From assembly GCF_000245015.1 (NCBI RefSeq), contig NZ_JH600070.1, forward strand, positions 4,100,780 through 4,164,779: a stretch of 64,000 nt of DNA, given 5' to 3'. Under the pieces are notes generated by a model. The model was not told the origin of the DNA, ran no database searches, and saw nothing but the letters and a program-made list of their open reading frames with translations. Positions 29,627 through 37,630 of the stretch are shown in pieces. Each line of letters begins with the position of its first letter. Position 1 is the first letter of the stretch. The translations under genes were made by a program, and so were the position numbers. This DNA is from Beggiatoa alba B18LD (lineage in GTDB: Bacteria > Pseudomonadota > Gammaproteobacteria > Beggiatoales > Beggiatoaceae).

Positions 29627-31843
29627 CTAGCAATAGAGACCCTTTTCAAGTATTGGCTGAACCTGTGTTGTATCCTTTACATCTCTTTGTTTTATCACTA
29701 ACAAAGTAACATCATCTTGTAATTTACGCACCCCAATATGACGATTTAAATCGTTAATCACTGCCTGCTGAATTTCTTGCGCACTCAATGCCCAATATTG
29801 ACTAACGACAGCACAAAGCCGTTCAATACCATAAGGTTTTCGCTGTTCATTCATCGCTTCAGTAATACCATCAGTATAAAGAACAATTCCCTCACCCGCC
29901 GTTAATTGAACTTCACGATGCATAATGAAATCCGTGATATCAGGCTCTAAACCTACCATAAATCCTAATGATAATGTATCAATACGTTCAATTTTTCCCA
30001 ATTTATCCACATATAATACTTCTTCATGTTGTCCACTTAAGCGTAACGTTCCGTTTTGATAATCTAGCAAGGATAGGGTCAGATTTTTATCACTTTGCAT
30101 ACGTTGCAAATTACCGTATAGCGTGCGATTTAAAATACTTAAAAAGTCTTTAGGGTCATTAATATTGGAAGATAATAAGGTTCTAACAGCAGTTTGCACC
30201 ATCATCATCAATACCCCGCTTTCTAAACCATGTCCTGTGACATCCCCAATACCAATCTTTATTCGCCCATCACCTTGTAAAATATCGTAATAATCGCCGC
30301 CAACTTCAGTGGCAGACTCCATAAAACTAGCAATATCTAAACATTCAATTTCGGCTAACTCTTCCGCTCGCGGTAATACCATTTGTTGCAAGCGTTTTGT
30401 CACAGACAATTCCGCACTCATGCGAACATTATCAGCCTGTAACTGTTCATTCAATGATTGAATGTGCTGATTTGCTTCAGCCAGTTGTGTCGCTTTTTCA
30501 GCTAGTTGCGTGGTACGTTGTGCAACTTTTTCCTCTAAGTTATCAAATGTTTCTTTTAATTGACCTGCCATAAGATTGAACGAGCGGGTTAATGCGCCTA
30601 ATTCATCGCGTCGCTCAATTGGCAATTGTGTCCACTGTCCTGTTGCTAACTGTTGCGCAGCTTGATTTAAATAGCTAATTGGACGAATAACCCAATAAGA
30701 AATAATAAAGCCGAGTAGTAAAGCCACGAGCAAGGCAATTATTGCTAAACGAATTGTTGCTACCGTATTCGCATTAATTTGTTCCATAAAATCTTTTTCA
30801 GGTACGACGACAATAATTAAGTAATCTAAACCAAAATCATCACGAAAGGGCAAAATTTGCACAAATTGCCGTTGTTCTTCAATCAAAAATTCTAGTTGTT
30901 CCCGTTTATCGATGGCTTGAAAGTTTTGATAATGTTGTTGAATAAATTCAGCTGTTTGTCGAATTAAAGGCGTTTGACTACTTAAGGCAGAAAGCCGTTG
31001 TACTTTTTTATCTGTCACGCCCAAAGAATATAAAGGCTCTTGGCTAGAACTGGCGAGCAATATGCCTGAACGCTCCATAATAAAAGTTTGTCCATGAGGG
31101 CTTATTTTTAAATCATGTAAAAATTGGCTTAATGCGGTTAAGGTAAAGTCTGTTGCGACAACGCCCACAAATTGCCCATTTTTAAATAACGGCGTGCTAT
31201 GCGTAATAGATAACCAAGTCTGCCCAAAAAAGCTAAAAACTTCACTCCAGTTCGATTTCCCAACCTGAATATTCCAACGGGCTTGTTGCGCTTGCTCTGC
31301 ACGCTTGTACCATGTTTGCTGTCTTGGGTCATAAGCAGGCACAAACGACAATACATTACCTTCTCGCTGTCCTTCTGGCGTTAATAAATAGGTTTCCATA
31401 TCTCCTGCTGTTTGTGCATTTGCAATATCAAGGCTAAATGCGTGACTCACACGGCGTTCAATACCAATAAATTCCCCCTGCACATTGCCAACTTGGATAT
31501 AACTCATTTCATCAAATAGTTGTAATTGCTTTAAAAAAGCCAATTGTGCTGTTTCCAACTGTTGTATATCTAGCCAGCCTAAAGCGACGGCATCTTGTAT
31601 AAATTGATTCACCTTGTAAGGCGTTTCTAAATAATGCTGGAGATGGTCTTGAATGCGAATACTGACTGACTGACGCAGTTGTTGCGCTAATGTATTGACG
31701 GCTGTTTGCCCATTACTCCAAGAAAACCAGCCGACAATACTCACTGTCAAAAAAAGTAATATCGTGAAGGGAATAATAAATACATAACGTAATGGCACGA
31801 GATTAACCCAACGGATAAACCAAGAAGGAATAAATTTTGTCAT
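29627..31843 (-). CDS. Membrane sensor with HAMP and SpoIIE/RsbU-type protein phosphatase
   Basis: A 738-residue signalling protein. A first transmembrane helix (about 18–42), a ~310-residue periplasmic dCache-like sensing domain (with the WYKRAEQAQQARW region), and a second helix (about 363–388) are followed by HAMP (to about 440), a coiled coil rich in QLAEKATQLAE repeats, and a C-terminal PP2C-type phosphatase of the RsbU/SpoIIE class with metal ligands in EVGGDYYD, GIGDVTGHGLESG and LYTDGITEA. Such enzymes dephosphorylate STAS-domain antagonists in partner-switching pathways. A PhnD-like periplasmic protein gene lies 18 bases upstream, probably supplying the ligand signal. Confidence 0.92.
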   Translation of the reverse strand: MTKFIPSWFIRWVNLVPLRYVFIIPFTILLFLTVSIVGWFSWSNGQTAVNTLAQQLRQSVSIRIQDHLQHYLETPYKVNQFIQDAVALGWLDIQQLETAQLAFLKQLQLFDEMSYIQVGNVQGEFIGIERRVSHAFSLDIANAQTAGDMETYLLTPEGQREGNVLSFVPAYDPRQQTWYKRAEQAQQARWNIQVGKSNWSEVFSFFGQTWLSITHSTPLFKNGQFVGVVATDFTLTALSQFLHDLKISPHGQTFIMERSGILLASSSQEPLYSLGVTDKKVQRLSALSSQTPLIRQTAEFIQQHYQNFQAIDKREQLEFLIEEQRQFVQILPFRDDFGLDYLIIVVVPEKDFMEQINANTVATIRLAIIALLVALLLGFIISYWVIRPISYLNQAAQQLATGQWTQLPIERRDELGALTRSFNLMAGQLKETFDNLEEKVAQRTTQLAEKATQLAEANQHIQSLNEQLQADNVRMSAELSVTKRLQQMVLPRAEELAEIECLDIASFMESATEVGGDYYDILQGDGRIKIGIGDVTGHGLESGVLMMMVQTAVRTLLSSNINDPKDFLSILNRTLYGNLQRMQSDKNLTLSLLDYQNGTLRLSGQHEEVLYVDKLGKIERIDTLSLGFMVGLEPDITDFIMHREVQLTAGEGIVLYTDGITEAMNEQRKPYGIERLCAVVSQYWALSAQEIQQAVINDLNRHIGVRKLQDDVTLLVIKQRDVKDTTQVQPILEKGLYC

Positions 31844-31861
31844 ACATCCTACAATAACCAG

Positions 31862-32728
31862 CTATTGACGACGCGCTAATAAGCGTTTTTCGTAGTCATT
31901 CATTTTACGGATAAAGTTATAATCGGCATCTTCAGCTGGTACAAACCCAGCCACTTTTAATTGCGCTAATCCTTCTTTATCACGGAAATTTAGCACCGCA
32001 TTTTTTAAAGCGATTTTAGTTGCCGTAGGTAAATCATCTCGATAAGCAAAAACAGAGTTAGGAATTAATTCGGATTGCCAAATAATTTGAAAGTCATCCA
32101 TAGACCATGATTGCCCCTCACCACGTCGTAAAACGTTCTCGCTCACGGAAACAACATCAGCCGTTTTCGCGTTTAACGCCAATAAAGATTTTTCATGACT
32201 GCCTGAATAGCCCACCTGACTAAAATAGGTGTTTGGGTCGATACGAGCTTCTAAATAAAAAAACATGTTAGGTACTAAAGTACCGCTAGTTGATTCTGGG
32301 TCAGGATATAACCAGCGTTTTTCTTTTAAATCAGAAAGCTGTTTTAATCCTGATTCTTTTAAAGTCACAATAAAACTGTGATAACCTTCGCTCCCATCCA
32401 CGCTTAATAAACGTACAAAAGCCCGTGCATTCGCTTGTTCGGCGGCTTCTATATAGGATTTAGGGCCATAATAAGCAAAGTCGATTTTTTTGGCTTGCAT
32501 CTCAGCAATGACGTTGCCATAACTAGCGGGTGTTTGTAATTCAACAGGAATATTAAGTGTTTGTTCTATATGTTGTATAAAACGGGTGTAACGTTCTTTT
32601 AATATCTCAGGGGATTCATTGGGAATAAGTCCTAAAACTAATTTTTTGGGTGTTTCTTCCGCAATAACATGACAAGGGAATAAATAGAGCAGGCTTAATA
32701 AGCCATAGGCAAGAAAGCGAAGCGACAT
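31862..32728 (-). CDS. PhnD-like periplasmic substrate-binding protein
   Basis: A 288-residue exported protein of the phosphate/phosphite/phosphonate-binding type: signal peptide about residues 1–23 (LLSLLYLFPCHVIA), mature start with LVLGLIPNESPEILKERYTRF, and the family motifs KKIDFAYYGPKSYIEA, STSGTLVPNMFFYLEA and GYSGSHEKSLLALNAKTADVVSVSEN (split here). ATG 32728 is preceded by AGGGTG. No ABC permease or ATPase gene is nearby; instead it is transcribed directly ahead of a transmembrane phosphatase. That arrangement suggests a sensory rather than transport role. Confidence 0.88.
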   Translation of the reverse strand: MSLRFLAYGLLSLLYLFPCHVIAEETPKKLVLGLIPNESPEILKERYTRFIQHIEQTLNIPVELQTPASYGNVIAEMQAKKIDFAYYGPKSYIEAAEQANARAFVRLLSVDGSEGYHSFIVTLKESGLKQLSDLKEKRWLYPDPESTSGTLVPNMFFYLEARIDPNTYFSQVGYSGSHEKSLLALNAKTADVVSVSENVLRRGEGQSWSMDDFQIIWQSELIPNSVFAYRDDLPTATKIALKNAVLNFRDKEGLAQLKVAGFVPAEDADYNFIRKMNDYEKRLLARRQ

Positions 32729-32892
32729 AATGAGCACCCTATAACGTGCAATCAAACTGATATGGTGATTGATAGATTGCAGTCTAACGAGTCAATATGT
32801 ACAGATAATGACAGAAATCTTAATAAAAACAGAAGGAAAAAATTAGGGAAATTTTTAGAAAAATGAAGGGAAAAAGTCTTAAGTAGAAAGAA

Positions 32893-32916
32893 GGCGTATC
32901 CTACCCTGAGTACGCC
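32893..32916 (-). terminator. Weak hairpin after the 86-residue secreted-protein gene
   Basis: GGCGTA (32893–32898) pairs with TACGCC (32911–32916), 12-base loop, just past the stop at 32925 on the minus strand, followed by TTCTTTCTACTT. Possible terminator. Confidence 0.4.
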
Positions 32917-32924
32917 GTGAACGC

Positions 32925-33185
32925 TTATAATTTACTGATTTCTGCGGCATCTTCATTGTCCTTGATGATTTGAACGTTATCACCAATATTGAAGTTGCCT
33001 TCTTGAGAAAAAACCGCATCAACTAAATGACCGTTGCTGGTTTCTACAGAAACAATATACAAACCGTCTGTGCCACCAATCCAATAAACCTTCCCTGTTT
33101 CTGGTTGTTCGCGGCTAATCGCTTGTGTTAAAGCGGTAGAGCTTAACAAGACAAAAAACAAAAGTAGTGTTATAGGTTTAGCCAT
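32925..33185 (-). CDS. Small secreted protein of unknown function
   Basis: An 86-residue protein with a clear signal peptide (hydrophobic residues 5–18, cleavage after ALTQA, ~22). The mature ~64 residues read like a small beta barrel with alternating hydrophobic residues (GKVYWIGGTDGLYIVSVETS, then IGDNVQII), reminiscent of SH3- or OB-like folds, but I cannot name a family. AGGAGTTTATCTA precedes the ATG, a good ribosome-binding site. It stands alone. Confidence 0.65.
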   Translation of the reverse strand: MAKPITLLLFFVLLSSTALTQAISREQPETGKVYWIGGTDGLYIVSVETSNGHLVDAVFSQEGNFNIGDNVQIIKDNEDAAEISKL

Positions 33186-33421
33186 TAGATAAACTCCTAA
33201 GAATAGATCGTTAAAATTCTAGCAAGATTAAAAACAAGTCTCAAGTGGCTAAGGTAATGACCTAATTGTAAAATCTGAAACAACATGCTAGGCGTTATCA
33301 TCTTGATATAACACAGCTAAATTACATCAAACAGTGTGCCTATTCGTTTTTAAATATGGAAAAAATCAGGTAGCTTATAGAATATAAAAAATAAATTTTT
33401 TCAGATTGAGATAAATAGCGA

Positions 33422-33604
33422 TTAAGCTGGAAAGTGGGATGAGGAAAGCGCGGATAAATTGGAGAGGGGGGGATTCACTAAAAATACATTAGGTTGTGAA
33501 GGGTACAACATTTGTGGTGTTGTGCATCGCGACCTAATGTAAGGCGGAATATAATGGGCGGGAAATCGTCGTTTGAGTGTCATTTGTTGTCGTAAGTGTT
33601 GCAT
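33422..33604 (-). CDS. Small basic protein, third gene of an overlapping micro-cluster
   Basis: A 60-residue ORF, Arg/Pro/Ser-rich (QHLRQQMTLKRRFPAHYIPP at the N-terminus), no recognised family, one cysteine. Start ATG 33604 follows AGGAGAGCAAGAATA and shares TAATG with the stop of the upstream small gene, a classical translational-coupling arrangement. The C-terminal half is Ser/Pro/Leu-rich and less convincing as a folded protein. An antisense ORF also exists here but lacks a ribosome-binding site. Confidence 0.45.
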   Translation of the reverse strand: MQHLRQQMTLKRRFPAHYIPPYIRSRCTTPQMLYPSQPNVFLVNPPLSNLSALSSSHFPA

Positions 33605-33783
33605 TATTCTTGCTCTCCTGTTAACCAAGTGTGTACTGAGCGTTGTAACTGTTGTTTATCGCGCATACGTTGACCTGTTTTTGATGGTTCGTGTACCCCC
33701 CCTTTTCGTAAAATGGGTGCGCGTGCGATGGGGTTATGAATCACCTGCCGAGTTTTTGACGGCATAGTTTTGCGAGTGGGCAT
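33604..33783 (-). CDS. Small basic protein, second gene of an overlapping micro-cluster
   Basis: A 59-residue basic protein (many Arg/Lys: MPTRKTMPSKTRQVIHNPIA, then APILRKGGVHEPSKTGQRMR). I chose ATG 33783 because AAGGA precedes it by eight bases; in-frame ATGs upstream lack such a site. The basic, glycine-containing core suggests RNA or DNA binding, but no family is recognised. Its 5' end overlaps the 37-residue ORF in another frame by 50 bases, and its stop overlaps the next start as TAATG. Confidence 0.55.
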   Translation of the reverse strand: MPTRKTMPSKTRQVIHNPIARAPILRKGGVHEPSKTGQRMRDKQQLQRSVHTWLTGEQE

Positions 33784-33847
33784 TATCTTCATCCTTATAA
33801 AAAACATCATAGTTTTCGTGTGAATAGCGAGTGTTTTGTGTTTGCAT
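33734..33847 (-). CDS. 37-residue micro-ORF, first gene of an overlapping micro-cluster
   Basis: A polar, acidic 37-residue ORF starting MQTQNTRYSHENYDVFYKDE. It is supported by CGGAGG five bases before ATG 33847, the strongest ribosome-binding site in this stretch. It overlaps the next gene by 50 bases out of frame, so it may be a coding gene or a leader peptide controlling the downstream start. No family is recognised. Confidence 0.45.
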   Translation of the reverse strand: MQTQNTRYSHENYDVFYKDEDNAHSQNYAVKNSAGDS

Positions 33848-33879
33848 ATTAACCTCCGTTTTTGTATTAAAAGTTCAAT

Positions 33880-33919
33880 CTAATTCTTACCTGTCAAAAA
33901 TCTAACAGGCAAGAATTAG
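33880..33919 (-). terminator. Hairpin between the hdeA-like gene and the micro-cluster
   Basis: 33880–33894 pairs with 33905–33919 (15 positions, one mismatch, 10-base loop). It lies 16 bases after the HdeA-like stop on the minus strand and is followed by AT-rich sequence with TTTT. Probable terminator or attenuator. Confidence 0.6.
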
Positions 33920-33934
33920 CTTCTACCCTAAAGC

Positions 33935-34243
33935 CTAGTTTTTGCTTTCAGCAATACCAACTTCTTTTGCTAATTCTAATACTTTACCATCAGCATTAGC
34001 TTTGCAAGCTTCCCCTAAATTTTTGACAAAATCGCCAAGGGCTTGGGGGTCAAAAGAGGTATCGTCTGTTACCCCAGATAAATAACCGTCTAACCAGAAC
34101 AACATCATAGATTGTGTGTTTTCATCCATGCTTTCTAACTGTTTGCAGGTCATTTCTTTTAAGTCCACTGCATCAGCTGCATTGACTAAAGGTGCTGCAC
34201 CTAAGCAAGCCAATAACGCAATTGCACCGAACAGTTTTTTCAT
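33935..34243 (-). CDS. HdeA/HdeB-like periplasmic chaperone
   Basis: A 102-residue exported protein. The signal peptide is MKKLFGAIALLACLGAAPLV… with cleavage near VNA-AD (~22). The mature part carries the HdeA pattern DLKEMTCKQLESMDENTQ, WLDGYLSG and a second cysteine in GEACKAN, so the single conserved disulfide of the family is possible. HdeA proteins are disordered at low pH and prevent aggregation of periplasmic proteins. I chose ATG 34243 because GGAG lies eight bases upstream and the signal peptide starts there; a longer frame to 34303 adds an implausible N-terminus. Confidence 0.85.
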   Translation of the reverse strand: MKKLFGAIALLACLGAAPLVNAADAVDLKEMTCKQLESMDENTQSMMLFWLDGYLSGVTDDTSFDPQALGDFVKNLGEACKANADGKVLELAKEVGIAESKN

Positions 34244-34521
34244 ATACAAACTCCAAGCGAAGTAAGAGTACATCTTTATTTTAAGGGGTATCCAGATAAC
34301 CAAAATACTGTTATCCGCCCCGTAAATCTAGCACAAAAAATGCCGAATAATCTTTGTAAAAAATATTTTTTGTTGGTCATGAGGAGAGCTTGCAATCATG
34401 TCAAGCTGTCAGCTTTTCAGGCTGAAAGAGACTTATGTAAAGCAAAAATCTGGGTGTTTTTAACCGAATAAGCACGTTAAAATTGAATTATTCTTTTTTC
34501 TCATGTTTCAGGACTGATAGG

Positions 34522-36288
34522 ATGCCCCTTACTTCGCGTTGGTATGCTCACATTGTTCTCATCATGTCAGCAGTGTTACTCGTTTATGCACAGACTGTTG
34601 ATGTTCCATTTTATTTAGATGATTTTTCTTCTATTCAAGAAAATCCTGTCATTTATCAATGGAAAGGAACATTAGCAGAGTTATGGAATTTTTCAGCCCT
34701 GCGGATACTGGGCTACTATACATTTGCCTTAAATTTTCAAGTTCATCAATTTGAAGTTTTTGGCTATCATATTGTGAATATAGCCATTCATATGCTCGCG
34801 GGTTTAAGCGTTTTTCTTTTTGTACACAGCTTGATGCAAACCCCTGTGATGCGTCACTATTTAACCGACAATAGTAAACACTGGCTACCGCTATTAGTGG
34901 CTTTACTCTTTGTCTTACATCCGCTACAAACTCAAGCAGTCACTTACATTGTGCAACGGCTTGCCTCAATGGCTGCCCTTTTTTATATTTCCGCCTTAGT
35001 TTGCTATTTACAACTCCGTCTTGAAAAAAACACACTTCAACAATCTGCTTGGTTAGGACTGTGTCTTGTTTTTTGCCTCTGTGCTTTTTTTACAAAACAG
35101 AATACCGCAACATTACCATTAGCCTTTTTACTCTTAGAACTACTTTGCTTTCCCATTTATAAAAAACGCTTACAACTGATTACAGTAGGAACAATTGCAA
35201 GTTTATTCATTATTTGGGCTTTGCTGGCTCTTTTGCTGGGAGCGAATCCTTTTTCGCTGACTGCGATGCAAGCCTTAACTCAAGAAACCCAAGAAATTTC
35301 CAGAACGATTTATTTAGCAACACAATTTAGTGTTTTATGGACATATATCTCACTGTTTTTTTTCCCGATTGGGCAACATATTGATTATAGTTACCCCATT
35401 GCCAGCAGTTTTTGGGATACAACAGCTTTACTTGCCTTAAGTGGACATCTTTGCATTCTTATCATCGCATTCTACAGTGTTAAACGCTTGCCCCTATTAG
35501 CGTTAAGTATCTTTTTCTACTACCTCACACATCTTGTAGAATCTAGCGTTATTCCCATTACTGATGTTGTTTTCGAACATCGGACTTATTTACCTAATCT
35601 CGGCTTATGTTTACTCAGTGCTTGGTTTTTACTCGAAGTGATTTATAAGCACTTTGACCGTCGCATGAGCCTTCTATTTATCCTGATTATTCTTGTCACA
35701 CTCAGCGTGATGACATGGAAACGTAATCAATTATGGCGTGACCCCATCGCACTATGGCAAGACAATACGCAAAAATCGCCCAAAAAAGAACGTGGCTGGA
35801 TTATTTTAGGTAAACACTTAATACAAGCAAACCGTCCATTAGAAGGCATTCAAGCGTTGCAAAACTCAATGACGCGCGTAACGGATGAGAATGGCAATCA
35901 ATCAGTACGTATTACGGTAGAAACCATACTTAACCTTGTTGTTGCTCATCGCATGTTAAAAGAATATGACGAAGCCATTGCCTTGATTAACCAAGCTATT
36001 GCTTCCCCTTCTTTACGCCCTTTTGACCGCTCTAAATTTTTCGTTAATCAAGGGAATATTTTTTATGAACAAAAACGCTATGCAGAAAGCGAAGCCTCTT
36101 ACCGTCAAGCAATTCAATATTATCCAGAAAGCCTCACCGCTCGCGCGAACTTAGCCAGCATTCTGGCAACAACAAATCGTGAAATGGAAGCCATTCAATT
36201 GTACGAAGAAATTTTAAAAATAGACCCGAATAACGCTGTTATTTCAGAAAACCTACAAAAAGTGAAATCAGGTCAACATCTTAATTAA
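34522..36288 (+). CDS. Polytopic membrane protein with C-terminal TPRs, TMTC/O-mannosyltransferase-like
   Basis: A 588-residue protein with about ten transmembrane helices over residues 1–400 and a cytoplasmic or periplasmic tail of tetratricopeptide repeats (about 420–588, for example FFVNQGNIFYEQKRYAESEA split over two helices). Near the N-terminus, FYLDDFSSIQEN matches the acidic pair of GT-C glycosyltransferases, and HTYLPNLG resembles the HRYLY-like motif of the TMTC/DUF1736 group, which use lipid-linked sugars. Function is therefore probably glycosylation of an exported protein, but the acceptor is unknown. ATG 34522 is preceded by AGGACTGATAGG. The stop lies inside the terminal repeat of a family B element. 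Confidence 0.8.
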   Translation: MPLTSRWYAHIVLIMSAVLLVYAQTVDVPFYLDDFSSIQENPVIYQWKGTLAELWNFSALRILGYYTFALNFQVHQFEVFGYHIVNIAIHMLAGLSVFLFVHSLMQTPVMRHYLTDNSKHWLPLLVALLFVLHPLQTQAVTYIVQRLASMAALFYISALVCYLQLRLEKNTLQQSAWLGLCLVFCLCAFFTKQNTATLPLAFLLLELLCFPIYKKRLQLITVGTIASLFIIWALLALLLGANPFSLTAMQALTQETQEISRTIYLATQFSVLWTYISLFFFPIGQHIDYSYPIASSFWDTTALLALSGHLCILIIAFYSVKRLPLLALSIFFYYLTHLVESSVIPITDVVFEHRTYLPNLGLCLLSAWFLLEVIYKHFDRRMSLLFILIILVTLSVMTWKRNQLWRDPIALWQDNTQKSPKKERGWIILGKHLIQANRPLEGIQALQNSMTRVTDENGNQSVRITVETILNLVVAHRMLKEYDEAIALINQAIASPSLRPFDRSKFFVNQGNIFYEQKRYAESEASYRQAIQYYPESLTARANLASILATTNREMEAIQLYEEILKIDPNNAVISENLQKVKSGQHLN

Positions 36289-36417
36289 TCTGAGTTTAGC
36301 GATATTTTATAAGTTAAACAGTAAGTTCAGGCATAAAATAGCTTCAGCTATTTTACGCCTGAACTTACAGCAAGCCTCTGTTTTAACTTTTAATATCGTC
36401 AAACTCAGGTTAATTAA
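36281..36417. repeat. Family B-like inverted-repeat element, subtype 2
   Basis: Ends TTAATTAATCTGAGTTT and complement TTAATTAACCTGAGTTT. The inside differs from other B copies: a 23-position hairpin (36321–36343 with 36346–36368, one mismatch, two-base loop) made of GTAAGTTCAGGC…GCCTGAACTTAC. The left end supplies the stop codon of the preceding gene. Confidence 0.75.
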
Positions 36418-36467
36418 GATAGAATTACTCCACTAAGTCATCAAACCCTAGGTTTAAGGAAAAAACA

Positions 36468-37604
36468 ATGCGTAAATCACTGTACTGGCTAGGATTCAGC
36501 ATCAACCTTTACGCAATTACAGCATGTACTGATACCACATCGACCACGACACAGATACATGTAGATATTCCTGCCTTGTCCGCCACAATAAGTACACCAT
36601 TACATCTAAACCTAGGGCAAGGAGTAGAATTACGGATTCACCTCAACGATGCTGAAGGACATCCACAGGCAGAAAAAGTATTACAAGTTCGTTCAAAAAT
36701 CGGTAATTACATCGGTGACGAAACGCCCATAACCAACGCAATGGGAGATGCTTACGTCATGATACTAGCGAACAAACAAGGCACGGATACACTACAAATT
36801 CAAGACCAACAAGGCAGCCAACGAGAAATCGTTATTCAAGTGGAGAAATCACAAGCAACAACCGATAGCAATAACACCCATGTCATACCGCCCCCAGCAT
36901 CAGGGCTACATGTTGAAGTGCCAAATTTACGCGGCTGGGGACAAATCAGTATTATTCAAACCAGCTTAGGCGACAATGTCGAATTGCAAGTCAACTATCT
37001 CAATGACAAAGGAGAACCCGAAAGCGGTCAAGTGCTACAACTCTCCTCCCGCCAAGGTAATCACCTCTCAGATAACCAAATAACCACAGACCATAATGGT
37101 CAAGCCGAAGCAGTATTTTTAGCCACAATTGTCGGGCGTGATGTTCTCACTATCAGTACCCCTGAACAAGACAAAACAGCAAAATTATATTTTAATATCC
37201 AAGACCTAGACCAAGAAAACACCCCACTATTACCCATAGAACCACTGACAGAACAAGCTGGCATTGTGTCATGGAAAACCCTCTCTCAAGTACAAATTGA
37301 AGATACACAAATCCGCTTTAATCCAGACATTCAAGCCTTAAACACAAAAACAATTACCATAGAAGGCTTTATGACACCTTTAGAAAACAATGAGATACAA
37401 AAACATTTCCTCCTCTCAGCCCTTCCCCCAACCTGCTTCTATTGCCTCCCAGACAGCAATGAAGGCATTATCGAAATTCACAGCATGGACGGTATTCCCT
37501 ATACCTTTAGACCATTACGCCTACAAGGTATTTTTAATTTAACGCCAAATAATGACTCAGGATTTTTCTACCAACTAGACCATGCACAACGACTCCCCCG
37601 CTAA
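36468..37604 (+). CDS. Lipoprotein with two Ig-like (Big) repeats and a DUF3299 domain
   Basis: A 378-residue protein with a lipobox ITAC (Cys about residue 20). Two related ~100-residue beta domains follow (about 30–125 and 147–240), each with LGQGVEL/LGDNVELQV, GNYIGDE/GNHLSDN and a ..TDTLQI/..RDVLTI end; these resemble bacterial invasin-type Ig domains. The last ~115 residues match DUF3299: ALNTKTITIEGFMTPLE, PPTCFYCLPDSNEGIIEI and a terminal GxFYQLDHA. The fusion of Big repeats to DUF3299 on a lipid anchor is unusual. The partner of the paired cysteines in TCFYC may be a metal. It lies 50 bases after a B element and 26 bases before the MORN gene. Confidence 0.75.
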   Translation: MRKSLYWLGFSINLYAITACTDTTSTTTQIHVDIPALSATISTPLHLNLGQGVELRIHLNDAEGHPQAEKVLQVRSKIGNYIGDETPITNAMGDAYVMILANKQGTDTLQIQDQQGSQREIVIQVEKSQATTDSNNTHVIPPPASGLHVEVPNLRGWGQISIIQTSLGDNVELQVNYLNDKGEPESGQVLQLSSRQGNHLSDNQITTDHNGQAEAVFLATIVGRDVLTISTPEQDKTAKLYFNIQDLDQENTPLLPIEPLTEQAGIVSWKTLSQVQIEDTQIRFNPDIQALNTKTITIEGFMTPLENNEIQKHFLLSALPPTCFYCLPDSNEGIIEIHSMDGIPYTFRPLRLQGIFNLTPNNDSGFFYQLDHAQRLPR

Positions 37605-37630
37605 CACCCTGTTTGATCATAACGCATGAC

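Noticed and set aside
33573-33767. 64-codon plus-strand ORF across the micro-gene cluster
   Set aside because: No ribosome-binding site; the minus-strand ORFs have strong ones.
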